64,000 nt of DNA from Rhodopseudomonas boonkerdii. Lineage in GTDB: Bacteria; Pseudomonadota; Alphaproteobacteria; Rhizobiales; Xanthobacteraceae. Below are positions 44,094 through 53,277 of this stretch, piece after piece. Each line of letters opens with the position of its first letter. Positions within the stretch are counted from its first letter, which is position 1. The translations under genes and the position numbers were made by a program. A model generated the notes under the pieces. That model saw only the letters and a program-made list of their open reading frames with translations. It made no database searches and had not been told where the DNA came from. The stretch lies in the NCBI RefSeq assembly GCF_021184025.1, contig NZ_CP036537.1, forward strand, positions 4,588,001-4,652,000. The letters are read 5' to 3'.

Positions 44094-45176
44094 TCAGGTA
44101 GCGGAGGCTGTCGGCCGCTTCGGCGCAAACCAGTTCACGATTGCCCGGCGGCCGGGCATTTCCACCAGCCGGTAACTCACCTCCGCCAGCACCCAGATGA
44201 TGGCGAAGGCCGCCAGCGAGGCGGCCACATAGACCCAGCCGGTCTGGCCGAAATGGCGCCAGGTGCGGATGGCGAAGCTCACGAAGAGCGGGTGGATCAG
44301 GTAGATCGAATAGGAGATGATCCCCAGCCGGTAGACCAGCGCGTTGCCAAACAGCAGCTGCGCCATCCGCCCGTCCCGCGACAGTACCGCAACCAACGGA
44401 ATGTAGAGCAAATACATCAAGCGGTCGCTGGCATCCGCAGCGCCGACCGCAACGATGGCAAGCGGCAGCACGACGACGAGGATATCCTGTGTCGTGGCCG
44501 ACAAGCGATCGACGATATCGCCGAAGCGGAAGATGACGAGACCGAGCGTGAAGCCGCAGACTGCACGCAGCATCGGATACAGCGAATTGCCGTTGACCAC
44601 ATCGAGCGGCCCGCCCGAACCGCGGCTGGTGATGCTGACCGCATAGATGCCGACGAGCGCAGCGATGACCGCGAGGAGCGCAATCCATCTATGCCTGTTC
44701 TGCGTCCACGGCATCAGCAGCGGCAGCAGCAGATAGGAGCCCATTTCCGCACTCGCGGCCCAGGCCACGCCGATGATCGGAAAGATATAGAGCCCCCAGC
44801 CCGACAGCATGAACAGATTGCCGAACCAATCCCACGCCGAATACATCTCCAGCTTCTCGCCGGACAGACCGGCAGCGATCTTGGCGATGTAGAGCAGGCC
44901 GATGATGAAATAGGCCGGATACAGCCGCGCCACGCGCTTCAGCATGAAATTGGCGAACACCTTGCCGGTGAGGTGCTGGAACGTCTCGCGGTAGTTCAGC
45001 GCCATCACATAGCCGGACAGCATGAAGAACATGTCGACCAGCAGATAGCCGTAAGGGATACGGAAGAACGAGCCGGTGCCGCCGGTGGCGAGCTGCACGT
45101 CGCCGAAATGATAGACGACGATGACGGCAGCGGCGACACCGCGCACGCCGGTCAAGGCCCTGATATCGTCAGCCAT
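44094..45176 (-). CDS. Acyltransferase 3 family membrane protein
   Basis: About 360 residues with ten or so hydrophobic helices. N-terminal DIRALTGVRGVAAAVIVVYHFGDV contains the Arg-x10-His arrangement of acyltransferase 3 (OafA/NodX-like) proteins, with VDMFFMLSGYVMAL and KRVARLYPAYFI as further family motifs. Such enzymes O-acetylate or O-acylate sugars of surface polysaccharides or small molecules. Start ATG 45176 (AGGGGC upstream) or ATG 45203. Convergent with rpmE. Confidence 0.92.
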   Translation of the reverse strand: MADDIRALTGVRGVAAAVIVVYHFGDVQLATGGTGSFFRIPYGYLLVDMFFMLSGYVMALNYRETFQHLTGKVFANFMLKRVARLYPAYFIIGLLYIAKIAAGLSGEKLEMYSAWDWFGNLFMLSGWGLYIFPIIGVAWAASAEMGSYLLLPLLMPWTQNRHRWIALLAVIAALVGIYAVSITSRGSGGPLDVVNGNSLYPMLRAVCGFTLGLVIFRFGDIVDRLSATTQDILVVVLPLAIVAVGAADASDRLMYLLYIPLVAVLSRDGRMAQLLFGNALVYRLGIISYSIYLIHPLFVSFAIRTWRHFGQTGWVYVAASLAAFAIIWVLAEVSYRLVEMPGRRAIVNWFAPKRPTASAT

Positions 45177-45262
45177 GAAAATGCCCCTGCTTTGCTCGCT
45201 CATCTGTAGCGCATGAGCGGCAGGCCGGGGCTAAAATTTAAAAGACATGGGCTTGGCTCAGC

Positions 45263-45366
45263 CCTCATGGTGAGGAGCGGCCTCAAGGCCGCGTCTCGAA
45301 CCATGAGCTGTCAGCGCGTCTCACGTCATGGTTCGAGACGGCGCTGCGCGCCTCCTCACCATGAGG
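45263..45366. repeat. Palindromic intergenic repeats, family A (double)
   Basis: Two tandem units, CTCATGGTGAGGAGCGG / CGTCTCGAACCATGAG and GTCATGGTTCGAGACGGC / CTCCTCACCATGAG, between the rcdA 3' end and the acyltransferase start. Confidence 0.85.
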
Positions 45367-45386
45367 GCCGGAGAGTGGACAACGCT

Positions 45387-45896
45387 TCAGCGTTCGAACG
45401 CAGCCCGCAAACGATTGAGTTGCGGCATCAGCGGATTGCCTATCGGCGTCGGTTCGGCGGCCGTGTGAATATTGGCGTCGAGACGGCGCACCTTGGTCTG
45501 CAGCGCCATCGAGCGCGCGATCAGAACCTGCAGCTGCTCCGGCAACTTGATCAGCATGTCATCCGGGCTTGGATCGGCAGCGCTGAGCTTGACCTTGGTC
45601 TTTTCGCGATTGGCCTGCGACAGCGTCATCTCGCCTTCCTTCACCGCACGATGCAGCAACAGCCAGGAGGCAAGCTGCATGAGACGCGTGGTGAGGCGCA
45701 TGCTCTCGGTCGCATAGGTCAGGCTGACCGAGCGATCGAGCGCCTTGGCTTCGGTGCGACCGACGCCATCGAGATAGGCGGCCGTCTCTTCCACGAGATC
45801 CATGCCCTCGCGGAACAAAGCACCGAAGGCGGCAGAATTGGTCAGCCGCTCGCTGAACTGGACGAGCGCAGGCTCACTCTGCAAACGATCCGTCAT
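45387..45896 (-). CDS. rcdA: DUF1465/RcdA-family regulator of CtrA degradation
   Basis: 169 residues, mostly helical: FSERLTNSAAFGALFREGMDLVEETAAYLDG, SVSLTYATESMRLTTRLMQLASWLLLHRAV and a disordered C-terminus with PQLNRLRAAFER. This is the DUF1465 family that includes Caulobacter RcdA, an adaptor that brings CtrA and other substrates to ClpXP during the G1-S transition. The assignment to the family is firm; the same function here is an inference. GAGG lies 9 nt upstream of the start. Upstream, on the same strand, is the small RNA candidate, whose terminator ends ~155 nt before the start. Confidence 0.9.
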   Translation of the reverse strand: MTDRLQSEPALVQFSERLTNSAAFGALFREGMDLVEETAAYLDGVGRTEAKALDRSVSLTYATESMRLTTRLMQLASWLLLHRAVKEGEMTLSQANREKTKVKLSAADPSPDDMLIKLPEQLQVLIARSMALQTKVRRLDANIHTAAEPTPIGNPLMPQLNRLRAAFER

Positions 45897-46050
45897 GGTT
45901 AACGCCTCAGCAATGGATTGCGGCCGCCAGTTCGCGGCCTTTTTATGATGAACAAATCATTGCGCGGGGAATGCCGAGAGTCCAGCGGGGCGAAAATTAA
46001 AGAAAAGTTTATGGTTTAAATCGTGGGAAGCACGGTGACGCCAACTCAAC

Positions 46051-46147
46051 AAAAAAAGAGCCGCCGTTGCCGGCGGCTTTGAAGTTGATAACAGGGAGGC
46101 GTCAAACAGAGTGGACAGGAGCCACTCGGTGTCCAAACAAGGACAAT
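46051..46147 (-). ncRNA. Candidate trans-acting small RNA with anti-Shine-Dalgarno loop
   Basis: Read on the minus strand: hairpin 1 TGTCC-TTGTTT-GGACA (46145-46130), hairpin 2 GAGTGG-CTCCTGT-CCACTC (46127-46109), a single-stranded GACGCCTCCCTG (46103-46092), and then a terminator hairpin AGCCGCCGG-CA-ACGGCGGCT-like (46078-46059) followed by seven T (46057-46051). A -10-like TTATTA (46158-46153) and a -35-like TTACAT (46182-46177, 18-bp spacer) predict a 5' end near 46147, giving ~97 nt. CTCCTG in a loop and CCTCCC unpaired can pair with ribosome-binding sites, as in Hfq-dependent alphaproteobacterial small RNAs. I cannot assign it to a named family. Confidence 0.75.
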
Positions 46148-46152
46148 TTGAG

Positions 46153-46182
46153 TAATAAGCGAGAAAGCTTAATTGCATGTAA
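46153..46182 (-). promoter_or_regulatory. Predicted promoter of the small RNA
   Basis: On the minus strand, TTACAT (46182-46177), an 18-bp spacer and TTATTA (46158-46153). The region is strongly AT-rich compared with the window average. Confidence 0.5.
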
Positions 46183-46279
46183 ATCTGTGGGGATTTGTTG
46201 ACTATCGCAGCGTGTGCATATGTACCGAAATGGGACGCTCGCGGATGTGTGATTGATAGTTGGCGCGAAATTCTCCGTC

Positions 46280-46394
46280 CCTCATTGAGGCTCAGCAGCG
46301 CAATTGTGCCGCTGAGCGCCATCTCGAACCGTGAGATGCTGGAGCTCCATCGTCATCCTTCGAGACGCGCGCTTTGCCCGCTTCTCAGGATGAA
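46280..46394. repeat. Palindromic intergenic repeat, family A (degenerate)
   Basis: A diverged copy: CTCATTGAGGCTCAGCAGCGC / GCTGAGCGCCATCTCGAACCGTGAG, then CATCCTTCGAGACGCGCG / CGCTTCTCAGGATG. It lies 3' of the DUF1192 gene. Confidence 0.75.
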
Positions 46395-46425
46395 GGCGGA
46401 GGACAGATTCCCCGTCACACAACCA

Positions 46426-46617
46426 TCACGACTTGAAGAACCGGTCCGCCGCATCGCGCGTCGCGCGTTTGAGGTTCATGCTTGACTGCAGACGCTGGAT
46501 CTCGCCGGTCAGCAACTCGATCCGGGCTGCCAATTCTTCCACAGACAATTGCGAGAGGTCCTGTCCGATCTCGTGACCGACCTGCTTCTTCGGCCGCTCG
46601 CCATCATCGATCGCCAT
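46426..46617 (-). CDS. DUF1192 family small protein
   Basis: 63 residues: MAIDDGERPKKQVGHEIG, then LSQLSVEELAARIELLTGEIQRLQSSMNLKRATRDAADRFFKS, the DUF1192 core. It is a conserved, helical, probably coiled-coil protein of unknown function, normally next to this quinone oxidoreductase gene and rcdA in Rhizobiales. ATG 46617 lies 6 nt after GGAG. ATG 46623 would overlap that site. Divergent from the oxidoreductase gene. Confidence 0.9.
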   Translation of the reverse strand: MAIDDGERPKKQVGHEIGQDLSQLSVEELAARIELLTGEIQRLQSSMNLKRATRDAADRFFKS

Positions 46618-46726
46618 GGTCATCTCCGGTAGAAAGCTCGACGCCCGACGTGCCACTGACGGTTGCCAGCGCCCGGCAGGCTCACTAAGCAAGTGAGAGC
46701 ACCTCATCTCGCCGCAAGGACAAATC

Positions 46727-47722
46727 ATGGAAAAGCTGCCCGCGCAAATGACCGTCGTCGCCATCAGCAAGCCGGGTGGACCCGAGGTGCTGATTCCGGA
46801 AACGCGCGACTTGCCGAAGCCCGGCCCGGGCGAGATTCTGGTGAAAGTCGCCGCCGCCGGCGTCAATCGCCCGGATGTGGCGCAGCGGTCCGGCAGCTAT
46901 CCGCCGCCGCCCGGCGCCAGCGACCTGCCCGGCCTCGAAATCGCCGGTGAAGTGGTTGCGCTCGGTGACGGCGCCACGAAGCACAAGCTCGGCGACAAGG
47001 TGATGTCGCTGGTCGCCGGCGGCGGCTATGCGCAATATTGCATCGCGCAGGACGCGCAGGCGATGCCCGTGCCGGAAGGCTTCTCCATGCTGGAAGCCGG
47101 CGCCACCGCCGAAACGCTGATGACCGTCTGGCACAATGTGTTCGAGCGCGGCGGCCTCGTCGCCGGCGAGACGCTGCTGATCCATGGCGGCTCCTCAGGC
47201 ATAGGCACCATGGCGATCCAGCTCGCCAAGGCCTTCGGCGCCAAGGTGATCGTCACCGTTGGCTCACAGGACAAGGCGGATGCCTGCATCAAGCTCGGTG
47301 CAGACCATGCGATCAACTACAAGACCGAGGATTTCGTTGAACGGGTCAAGGAGATCACCAAGACCGGCGCCGAGCTGATCCTCGACATGGTCGGCGGCGA
47401 CTATGTGGAAAAGAACTTCGACGCGGCAGCCGTCGATGGCCGCATCGTTCAGATCGCCGTGCTGAACGGCCCCAAGGCCACCATCAACGCCGCCAAGATC
47501 ATGGTGAAACGGCTGCATTATACCGGCTCGACCCTGCGCCCGCGGACCAACGAGGCCAAGGCCGCCATGGTCGCCAATATCGAGGCCAAGGTGCTGCCGC
47601 TGCTGAAGAGCGGCAAGGTCAAGCCCTTGATGGACAGCACTTTCCCGCTCGAGAAGGCCGCCGAAGCGCACAAGCGCATGGAAACCAGCGCACATATTGG
47701 CAAAATTGTGTTGGCGGTTTAG
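46727..47722 (+). CDS. NAD(P)H-quinone oxidoreductase (zeta-crystallin-like MDR)
   Basis: 331 residues of the medium-chain dehydrogenase/reductase superfamily. N-terminal GroES-like part: PKPGPGEILVKVAAAGVNRPDVAQRSGSYPPPPG. The nucleotide-binding domain carries LLIHGGSSGIGTMAIQLAKAFGAKVIVTVGS. No zinc-binding cysteines are seen. It is of the PIG3/quinone-reductase type, reducing quinones with NAD(P)H in the cytoplasm. Start ATG 46727 after CAAGGAC. Confidence 0.95.
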   Translation: MEKLPAQMTVVAISKPGGPEVLIPETRDLPKPGPGEILVKVAAAGVNRPDVAQRSGSYPPPPGASDLPGLEIAGEVVALGDGATKHKLGDKVMSLVAGGGYAQYCIAQDAQAMPVPEGFSMLEAGATAETLMTVWHNVFERGGLVAGETLLIHGGSSGIGTMAIQLAKAFGAKVIVTVGSQDKADACIKLGADHAINYKTEDFVERVKEITKTGAELILDMVGGDYVEKNFDAAAVDGRIVQIAVLNGPKATINAAKIMVKRLHYTGSTLRPRTNEAKAAMVANIEAKVLPLLKSGKVKPLMDSTFPLEKAAEAHKRMETSAHIGKIVLAV

Positions 47723-47851
47723 CACGGGAGAACCGCGCCAAAGCCTTGGATTTGTTCCATTTTCGTGTCATTGATCCTGTCTTCGACAATCGACCCGCAG
47801 ATGACTTGCCTCCGGGCTTCGGCGCGGTCCACGGATTGGTGATCGCGGAAC

Positions 47852-50737
47852 ATGACTTTGCGTTTGGTCAGGTGGCTTGCGCCCGTTGCGCTCGGCCTCA
47901 TGATGATTGTTGCCGCGGGTCCTGCGCGCGCCGTTGATGCCGTGAGTGTCCGCGGCGATGCGCCCGCCATCGATCTCACCGGCGTTCTCGACTTCCAGCA
48001 CAGCGAGACCGACCGCATCCAGGTGTCCACCGCGCCCGGCACTGACGGCATCGTCCGCCGCATCGAGGTGCGCGGTCGCGAGGGCGGCCAGAACTGGGTG
48101 GTGTTCGCGCTGGCTAACAACACCGACGATCAGCTCGACCGCCTGATCGTCGCGCCGCATTACCGCATGGTGAATTCGGGCCTGCTGTGGCCCGATCTCG
48201 GCCTCTCGCGCATCGCCACCATCACGCCATCGACCGGCGATCGCCCCGAGCGACAGGACTCAGCCACCGCGGACGTCTTCCGCGTTACGCTCGATCCCGG
48301 CTCCGTCATCACCTTCGTCGCCGAACTGCGCACCGACAAGCTGCCGCAGCTCTATCTGTGGGACCCCGAAGCCTACAAGGACAAGGTCAACTCCTTCACG
48401 CTGTACCAGGGCATCGTCATCGGCATTTCCGGGCTGTTGGCGCTGGTGCTGACGATCCTGTTCGTGGTGAAGGGCAGCATCATGTTCCCGGCCGCGGCAG
48501 CGCTCGCCTGGGCCGTGCTGGTCTATATCGGCGTCGATTTCGGTTTCTGGGGCAAGGTGCTCGACATGTCGTCGGGCGCGGAGCGCGTGTGGCGCGCATC
48601 GGGCGAAGCGATCCTGGCGGCGACGCTGCTGGTGTTCCTGTTCGCCTATCTCAATCTCAACCGCTGGCACGTGCGCTATTCGCATATCACGCTGGCCTGG
48701 CTGGTGTTCCTCGGCTCGCTCGTCGGTCTCGCGCTGTTCGATCCGGCCGTCGCATCGGGCATTGCGCGCATCTCGCTGGTGCTGATCGCCTTCGCCGGTT
48801 TCGGCCTGATCGTCTATCTCTCGACCCACGGCTTCGACCGTGCCGTCTTGCTGATCCCGACCTGGTTCCTGCTGGTCGTGTGGGTGATCGCATCGGGCAT
48901 GGCGGTGGGCGGTGCCGTGACCAATGACATCGTCGGCCCTGCCCTGCTCGGCGGCCTTGTACTGATCGTGATGCTGATCGGCTTCACGGTGATGCAACAC
49001 GCTTTCGCCGGCGGCGGCGCCACCAATGGCATCGTCTCGGACGTCGAACGCCGCGCGCTCGCGCTCACCGGCTCGGGCGACCTGATCTGGGACTGGGACG
49101 TCTCCGCCGACAAGGTGTTCACCAGCGCCGAGACCGAGGCTCTGCTCGGCCTCAAGCGCGGCACACTGGAAGGCCCGGCCTCCGATTGGCTGGAAATTCT
49201 CCACCCGCTCGATCAGGACCGTTTTCGCGCGGCCTTGGACAGTGTGCTCGACCAGCGCCGCGGCCGTCTGGTGCAGGATTTCCGCCTGCGTACGCCTGAC
49301 GGTCATTTCATGTGGTTCGCGCTGAAGGCACGCCCGGTGGTCGGCTCCGACGGCGAAGTGACCCGGGTGGTCGGCACACTCACCGACGTGACCGAAATCA
49401 AGAATGCCGAAGAACGCATGCTGCACGATAGCGTGCATGACAATCTCACCGGGCTGCCGAACCGGAAACTGTTCATCGACCGCCTGACTGCGCTGGCGAA
49501 TTTCTCAAAGACCTTGCCGACACCGCTACGGCCGACGGTCATGGTGATCGACCTCGACCGCTTCAAACAGGTGAACGACTCGGTCGGCATCGCCGTCGGC
49601 GACTCCATCCTGCTGACGCTGGCACGCCGCCTGACTCGCATCCTGAAGCCGCAGGATACGCTGGCTCGTATCGCCGGCGACCAGTTCGGCCTGATCCTGA
49701 TGTCCGAACAGGACAGCGCCAAGATCACGGCCTTCGCCGAAACCATCCGCAAGACCATCCGCGCGCCGATCGCATTCAACGACCGCGAGATCTTCCTTAC
49801 CGCATCGATCGGCCTTGCGCTGTCCGATCCGGCCACGCCACTGACGGACGAGCTGATCAAGGATGCCGAGCTTGCGATGTATCATTCCAAACGCATCGGC
49901 GGCGACCGCATCGACGTCTACAAGCCGGCCATGCGCGCCCGCAAGACCGACCGCCTGACGCTGGAATCCGAACTGCGCCGCGCCATCGAACGGCAGGAAA
50001 TCACCATCCTCTATCAGCCGATCGTCCGCCTCGAGGACCGCTCGATCGCCGGCTTCGAGGCGCTGGCGCGCTGGGATCATCCCAAGCTCGGCCGCATGTC
50101 TCCGGTGGAATTCATTGCGATCGCGGAAGAGATCGGCCTGATCATCGATCTCGGCATGTTCGTGCTCGACCAGACCGCGCGCCAGCTCGCCATCTGGCAG
50201 CGCGCCATGCGCGCCCGCGATCCGATCTTCGCAAGCGTCAACGTCTCGTCCCGCCAGTTGCTGCGTCACGATCTGCTGCACGATATCCGCACCGTACTGT
50301 CGCGCTCCTCAGTGGCGCGCGGAACGCTGAAACTGGAACTCACGGAATCACTGGTGATGGAGAATCCGGAACACGCGGCCCAGATGCTGCAGCGTATCCG
50401 CGAGCTCGGAACCGGGCTGTCGCTGGATGACTTCGGCACCGGCCATTCCTCGCTGTCCTATCTGCAGCGCTTCCCGTTCGACACGCTGAAGATCGACCAG
50501 TCCTTCGTCCGCACCAATGGCCGCGGCGCACGCCCCGTCATTCTGAAATCGATCATCGCCATGGCGCATGACCTCGGCATGCAAGTGGTGGCCGAAGGGG
50601 TCGAGACAGACTCGGACGCCGTGGAGCTGTATCAGCTCGGTTGCGAATACGCCCAGGGCTTCGCCTTCGGCGAGCCGATGGATGCCGATGCCGCGATGCG
50701 CCTGCTGACGGAAGAACGGCTGGAAGCGGCGAGCTGA
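47852..50737 (+). CDS. Membrane c-di-GMP protein: 7TM, PAS, degenerate GGDEF, EAL
   Basis: 961 residues. Signal peptide (~1-27), a periplasmic N-terminal domain (~30-170) and a seven-helix 7TMR-DISM-like region (about 180-385) beginning FTLYQGIVIGISGLLALVLTILF. A PAS domain follows at about 400-515 (DLIWDWDVSADKVFTSAETEALLGL). The GGDEF domain has the signature replaced by AGDQF near 607. The EAL domain is intact: FEALARWDHP near 735, ELTES, DDFGTGHSSL, KIDQSFV and AEGVETD. So it is probably a phosphodiesterase that degrades c-di-GMP, with the GGDEF domain as a regulatory or GTP-sensing part, and senses an outer or membrane signal. Confidence 0.93.
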   Translation: MTLRLVRWLAPVALGLMMIVAAGPARAVDAVSVRGDAPAIDLTGVLDFQHSETDRIQVSTAPGTDGIVRRIEVRGREGGQNWVVFALANNTDDQLDRLIVAPHYRMVNSGLLWPDLGLSRIATITPSTGDRPERQDSATADVFRVTLDPGSVITFVAELRTDKLPQLYLWDPEAYKDKVNSFTLYQGIVIGISGLLALVLTILFVVKGSIMFPAAAALAWAVLVYIGVDFGFWGKVLDMSSGAERVWRASGEAILAATLLVFLFAYLNLNRWHVRYSHITLAWLVFLGSLVGLALFDPAVASGIARISLVLIAFAGFGLIVYLSTHGFDRAVLLIPTWFLLVVWVIASGMAVGGAVTNDIVGPALLGGLVLIVMLIGFTVMQHAFAGGGATNGIVSDVERRALALTGSGDLIWDWDVSADKVFTSAETEALLGLKRGTLEGPASDWLEILHPLDQDRFRAALDSVLDQRRGRLVQDFRLRTPDGHFMWFALKARPVVGSDGEVTRVVGTLTDVTEIKNAEERMLHDSVHDNLTGLPNRKLFIDRLTALANFSKTLPTPLRPTVMVIDLDRFKQVNDSVGIAVGDSILLTLARRLTRILKPQDTLARIAGDQFGLILMSEQDSAKITAFAETIRKTIRAPIAFNDREIFLTASIGLALSDPATPLTDELIKDAELAMYHSKRIGGDRIDVYKPAMRARKTDRLTLESELRRAIERQEITILYQPIVRLEDRSIAGFEALARWDHPKLGRMSPVEFIAIAEEIGLIIDLGMFVLDQTARQLAIWQRAMRARDPIFASVNVSSRQLLRHDLLHDIRTVLSRSSVARGTLKLELTESLVMENPEHAAQMLQRIRELGTGLSLDDFGTGHSSLSYLQRFPFDTLKIDQSFVRTNGRGARPVILKSIIAMAHDLGMQVVAEGVETDSDAVELYQLGCEYAQGFAFGEPMDADAAMRLLTEERLEAAS

Positions 50738-50851
50738 GAATCGCCGGCATACGTCAACGCACCATCGCGGTCTCCGTCCCCCCTTAGCAGATCCTTAATG
50801 ACCCGCGCGTAGTTAGCCTGTCGTCGCATCCCATGGCTGCGGGGGGATTTG

Positions 50852-52435
50852 GTGACAACCATCGCCGTCGATGAACAACGCCCCATCGCTCTGTCGTCGC
50901 AGACGACCCGGCTGCATCCGGCGCTCGTCATCGCCGGCAGCATGGCGCTCGGCGCGGCCTATGCCGGTTATGCCGGCGAGGACGTCAACTGGGATTGGCA
51001 GAACTATCACCACTACAATGTCTGGGCGCTGCTGAACGGCCGCTACGACTACGATGTAGTGCCCCCGGGTTTCCAGACCTACTTCAACTCCTACATCTAT
51101 TTTCCCTGGTACTATCTGCGCGAAACATTGCCGCCGATCGCCGCCGGCATGATCATGGGCGCGGTGCACGGGCTCAATCTGGCACTGATCTACTGGCTGG
51201 CACGTCGCCTGCTCGGCAATGCCATGAGCACGCTCGCGATCGCTGCGATCCTGCTACTGGCGGCGTGCGGCCCGATGACGCTCTCGGAAACCGGCACCAG
51301 CTTCGCCGATATTCTCACCTCAATTCCGATCATCGCAGGCCTGCTGCTGATGCTCGCGCGCGACGATGTCGAGCCACGGCACTATATCGGCGCCGGCCTT
51401 CTTGTCGGCCTCGCACTCGGCCTCAAGCTCACCAATATCGTCTTCGCGCTCGGCCTCGGCGCAGCGGCGCTGGCGACGGTGCGTCCGACCCTGGCGATGA
51501 TCTATCTCGCCATCGGCGGGGCGATCGGCAGCACGATTGGCGGCGGTGCATGGGGGCTGATGCTGTGGCGCGAATTCGGCAATCCGTTCTTCCCGCTGCT
51601 CAATAGCCTGTTCCCGTCGCCGGAAATGCCGGCAACGACGATCCTCGATCGCCAGTTCATCCCGCACGGCATTCTCGATGCGCTGGCCTATCCGTTCTAC
51701 TGGCTGGCGGGCGACTATCGCAGCTCCGAATTTCCCTTCCGCGATGCGCGCTTCGCGATCCTGATACTGCTGATCCCGATAGCGATCGCCGCGCGCATCA
51801 AGGCCAGGCGCCCATTGTTCTCGCGGCGCGAGTGGCAGCTGACCATCTTCTTCATCGTATCCTATGCGGTGTGGCTCGCCCTGTTCGCGATCCACCGCTA
51901 CATCGTCGCGCTCGAACTGCTCACGGCGCCGCTCATCGTGATCGTATTGCTGCGCTGCCTGGATGCGCTGGGCACGTCACCCGCCGGCCGATTCGCGCAG
52001 CTCGCGAGCGTCGCCATCGCCGCGGCGGCAGCGCTCTGGCTGCAGCCCGCCGACTGGTGGCGACGTCCTTGGTCGATGCCGTATCGGCCGGCCATTCCGG
52101 CGGAGCTGTCGCAGCCCGCGGCCTATCTGCTGCTCGACAAACCGCTCGCCTTCATGGCGCCGTTCCTGCCCGCCGGCTCGCGCTTCTATCAGGTGGCCGA
52201 TATCGCACTACCAATCCTGCCCGGCGGCAAATTCGACCGGCGCATGCGCGCCGCGATGACGGAATCGCTGCCGGGCGGCGTGTGGCAGATGCATATCAAG
52301 GGGAGGTCGCCACGCAGTGAGGCGCTCGCAACCTACGGGCTAACGGTCGATGACAAGCGGTCATGCGTGGAGATCGAAGGCCCGCAACTGATGACGATGA
52401 TTGTCGTCTGCCCGTTGGTCCCGGCCACACGCTGA
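50852..52435 (+). CDS. GT-C-like polytopic membrane protein
   Basis: About 527 residues with about ten to twelve transmembrane helices. After TM1 there is a long loop with conserved-looking acidic and aromatic residues (GEDVNWDWQNYHHYNVWALLNGRYDYDVVPPGFQTYFN), the usual place for catalytic Asp in GT-C glycosyltransferases. A soluble tail of about 100 residues follows the last helix. It could transfer a sugar from a polyprenyl-phosphate donor to a surface polymer. I do not recognise a more specific family. Start GTG 50852 after GGGGGG. Convergent with yqgE (2-nt gap). Confidence 0.75.
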   Translation: MTTIAVDEQRPIALSSQTTRLHPALVIAGSMALGAAYAGYAGEDVNWDWQNYHHYNVWALLNGRYDYDVVPPGFQTYFNSYIYFPWYYLRETLPPIAAGMIMGAVHGLNLALIYWLARRLLGNAMSTLAIAAILLLAACGPMTLSETGTSFADILTSIPIIAGLLLMLARDDVEPRHYIGAGLLVGLALGLKLTNIVFALGLGAAALATVRPTLAMIYLAIGGAIGSTIGGGAWGLMLWREFGNPFFPLLNSLFPSPEMPATTILDRQFIPHGILDALAYPFYWLAGDYRSSEFPFRDARFAILILLIPIAIAARIKARRPLFSRREWQLTIFFIVSYAVWLALFAIHRYIVALELLTAPLIVIVLLRCLDALGTSPAGRFAQLASVAIAAAAALWLQPADWWRRPWSMPYRPAIPAELSQPAAYLLLDKPLAFMAPFLPAGSRFYQVADIALPILPGGKFDRRMRAAMTESLPGGVWQMHIKGRSPRSEALATYGLTVDDKRSCVEIEGPQLMTMIVVCPLVPATR

Positions 52436-52437
52436 CG

Positions 52438-53094
52438 TCAGGCGTGGCCGGCTTCGGCCGACAATGTTCCCGGCGCCACGCCAATCTTCCGCAATGCGCG
52501 CATGTATTTTTCGTCGATATCGGCGCCGAAGATCAGATCGTCGTCGGCCGCGCAATGCAGCCAGCCGTTGCACTGGATCTCGTTTTCAAGCTGGCCCGGC
52601 GCCCAGCCGGCATAGCCGAGCGCCAGAATGGCGTGCTTGGGCCCGCCACCATTGGCGATTGCCCGCAGGATGTCCACGGTCGCCGTCAGGCAGATGCCGT
52701 CATCGATGGGGAGCGTCGCATCCTGGATGAAGAAATCGCTGGAATGGAGGACGAAGCCGCGGCCGGTTTCCACCGGCCCCCCCTTCAGCACCTTCATGCT
52801 TTCGGCGCTTTCCGGAAGTTTGATGTTGTCGGCATCGTCGATGATGTCGAGCTGCGCCAGCAGTTCGGGAAAATCGATGCTTCCGGCCGGACGATTGACG
52901 ATGATGCCCATGGCGCCTTCGGAAGAATGAGCACACACATAGATCACCGAGCGCGCGAAACGCTCGTCATCCATCACCGGCATCGCGATCAGGAGCTGGC
53001 CATCGAGATATCTGCCGGCGTCATCCGAAGCGCCGAACCCGGCTGCACGCGGCTTGGCGGGGCTCTTGCGGCTTCGCTTGCGAGTGGGTTCCAT
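52438..53094 (-). CDS. yqgE: YqgE/AlgH family protein (DUF179)
   Basis: 218 residues. The family core is clear: [55 protein letters not shown], and [22 protein letters not shown]. An additional basic N-terminus ([17 protein letters not shown]) precedes it. The function of the family is not established; members are cytoplasmic and widely conserved in proteobacteria. Start ATG 53094. Confidence 0.95.
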   Translation of the reverse strand: MEPTRKRSRKSPAKPRAAGFGASDDAGRYLDGQLLIAMPVMDDERFARSVIYVCAHSSEGAMGIIVNRPAGSIDFPELLAQLDIIDDADNIKLPESAESMKVLKGGPVETGRGFVLHSSDFFIQDATLPIDDGICLTATVDILRAIANGGGPKHAILALGYAGWAPGQLENEIQCNGWLHCAADDDLIFGADIDEKYMRALRKIGVAPGTLSAEAGHA

Positions 53095-53277
53095 CAGCAA
53101 GGCGCTCTCATGTTATCGGTTTATCCTGATCTTGAGGCCATTCGGTGTCAATCGGCCTCGGGTCAATCGCTTTGGATCAATCACTTTGGGAAACGCGCAA
53201 CAGAACGGCATCACAAGCAGTTCAATAGCTTAAGTTAGGTTTGAAGTTATGACAGGCTACCCCTGTAAGGACGTTCG

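Noticed and set aside
45884..45903. CtrA-like half-site (TTAACCAT) at the rcdA start codon
   Set aside because: It overlaps the ATG itself, and the second half-site at the N7 spacing is missing, so it is likely chance.
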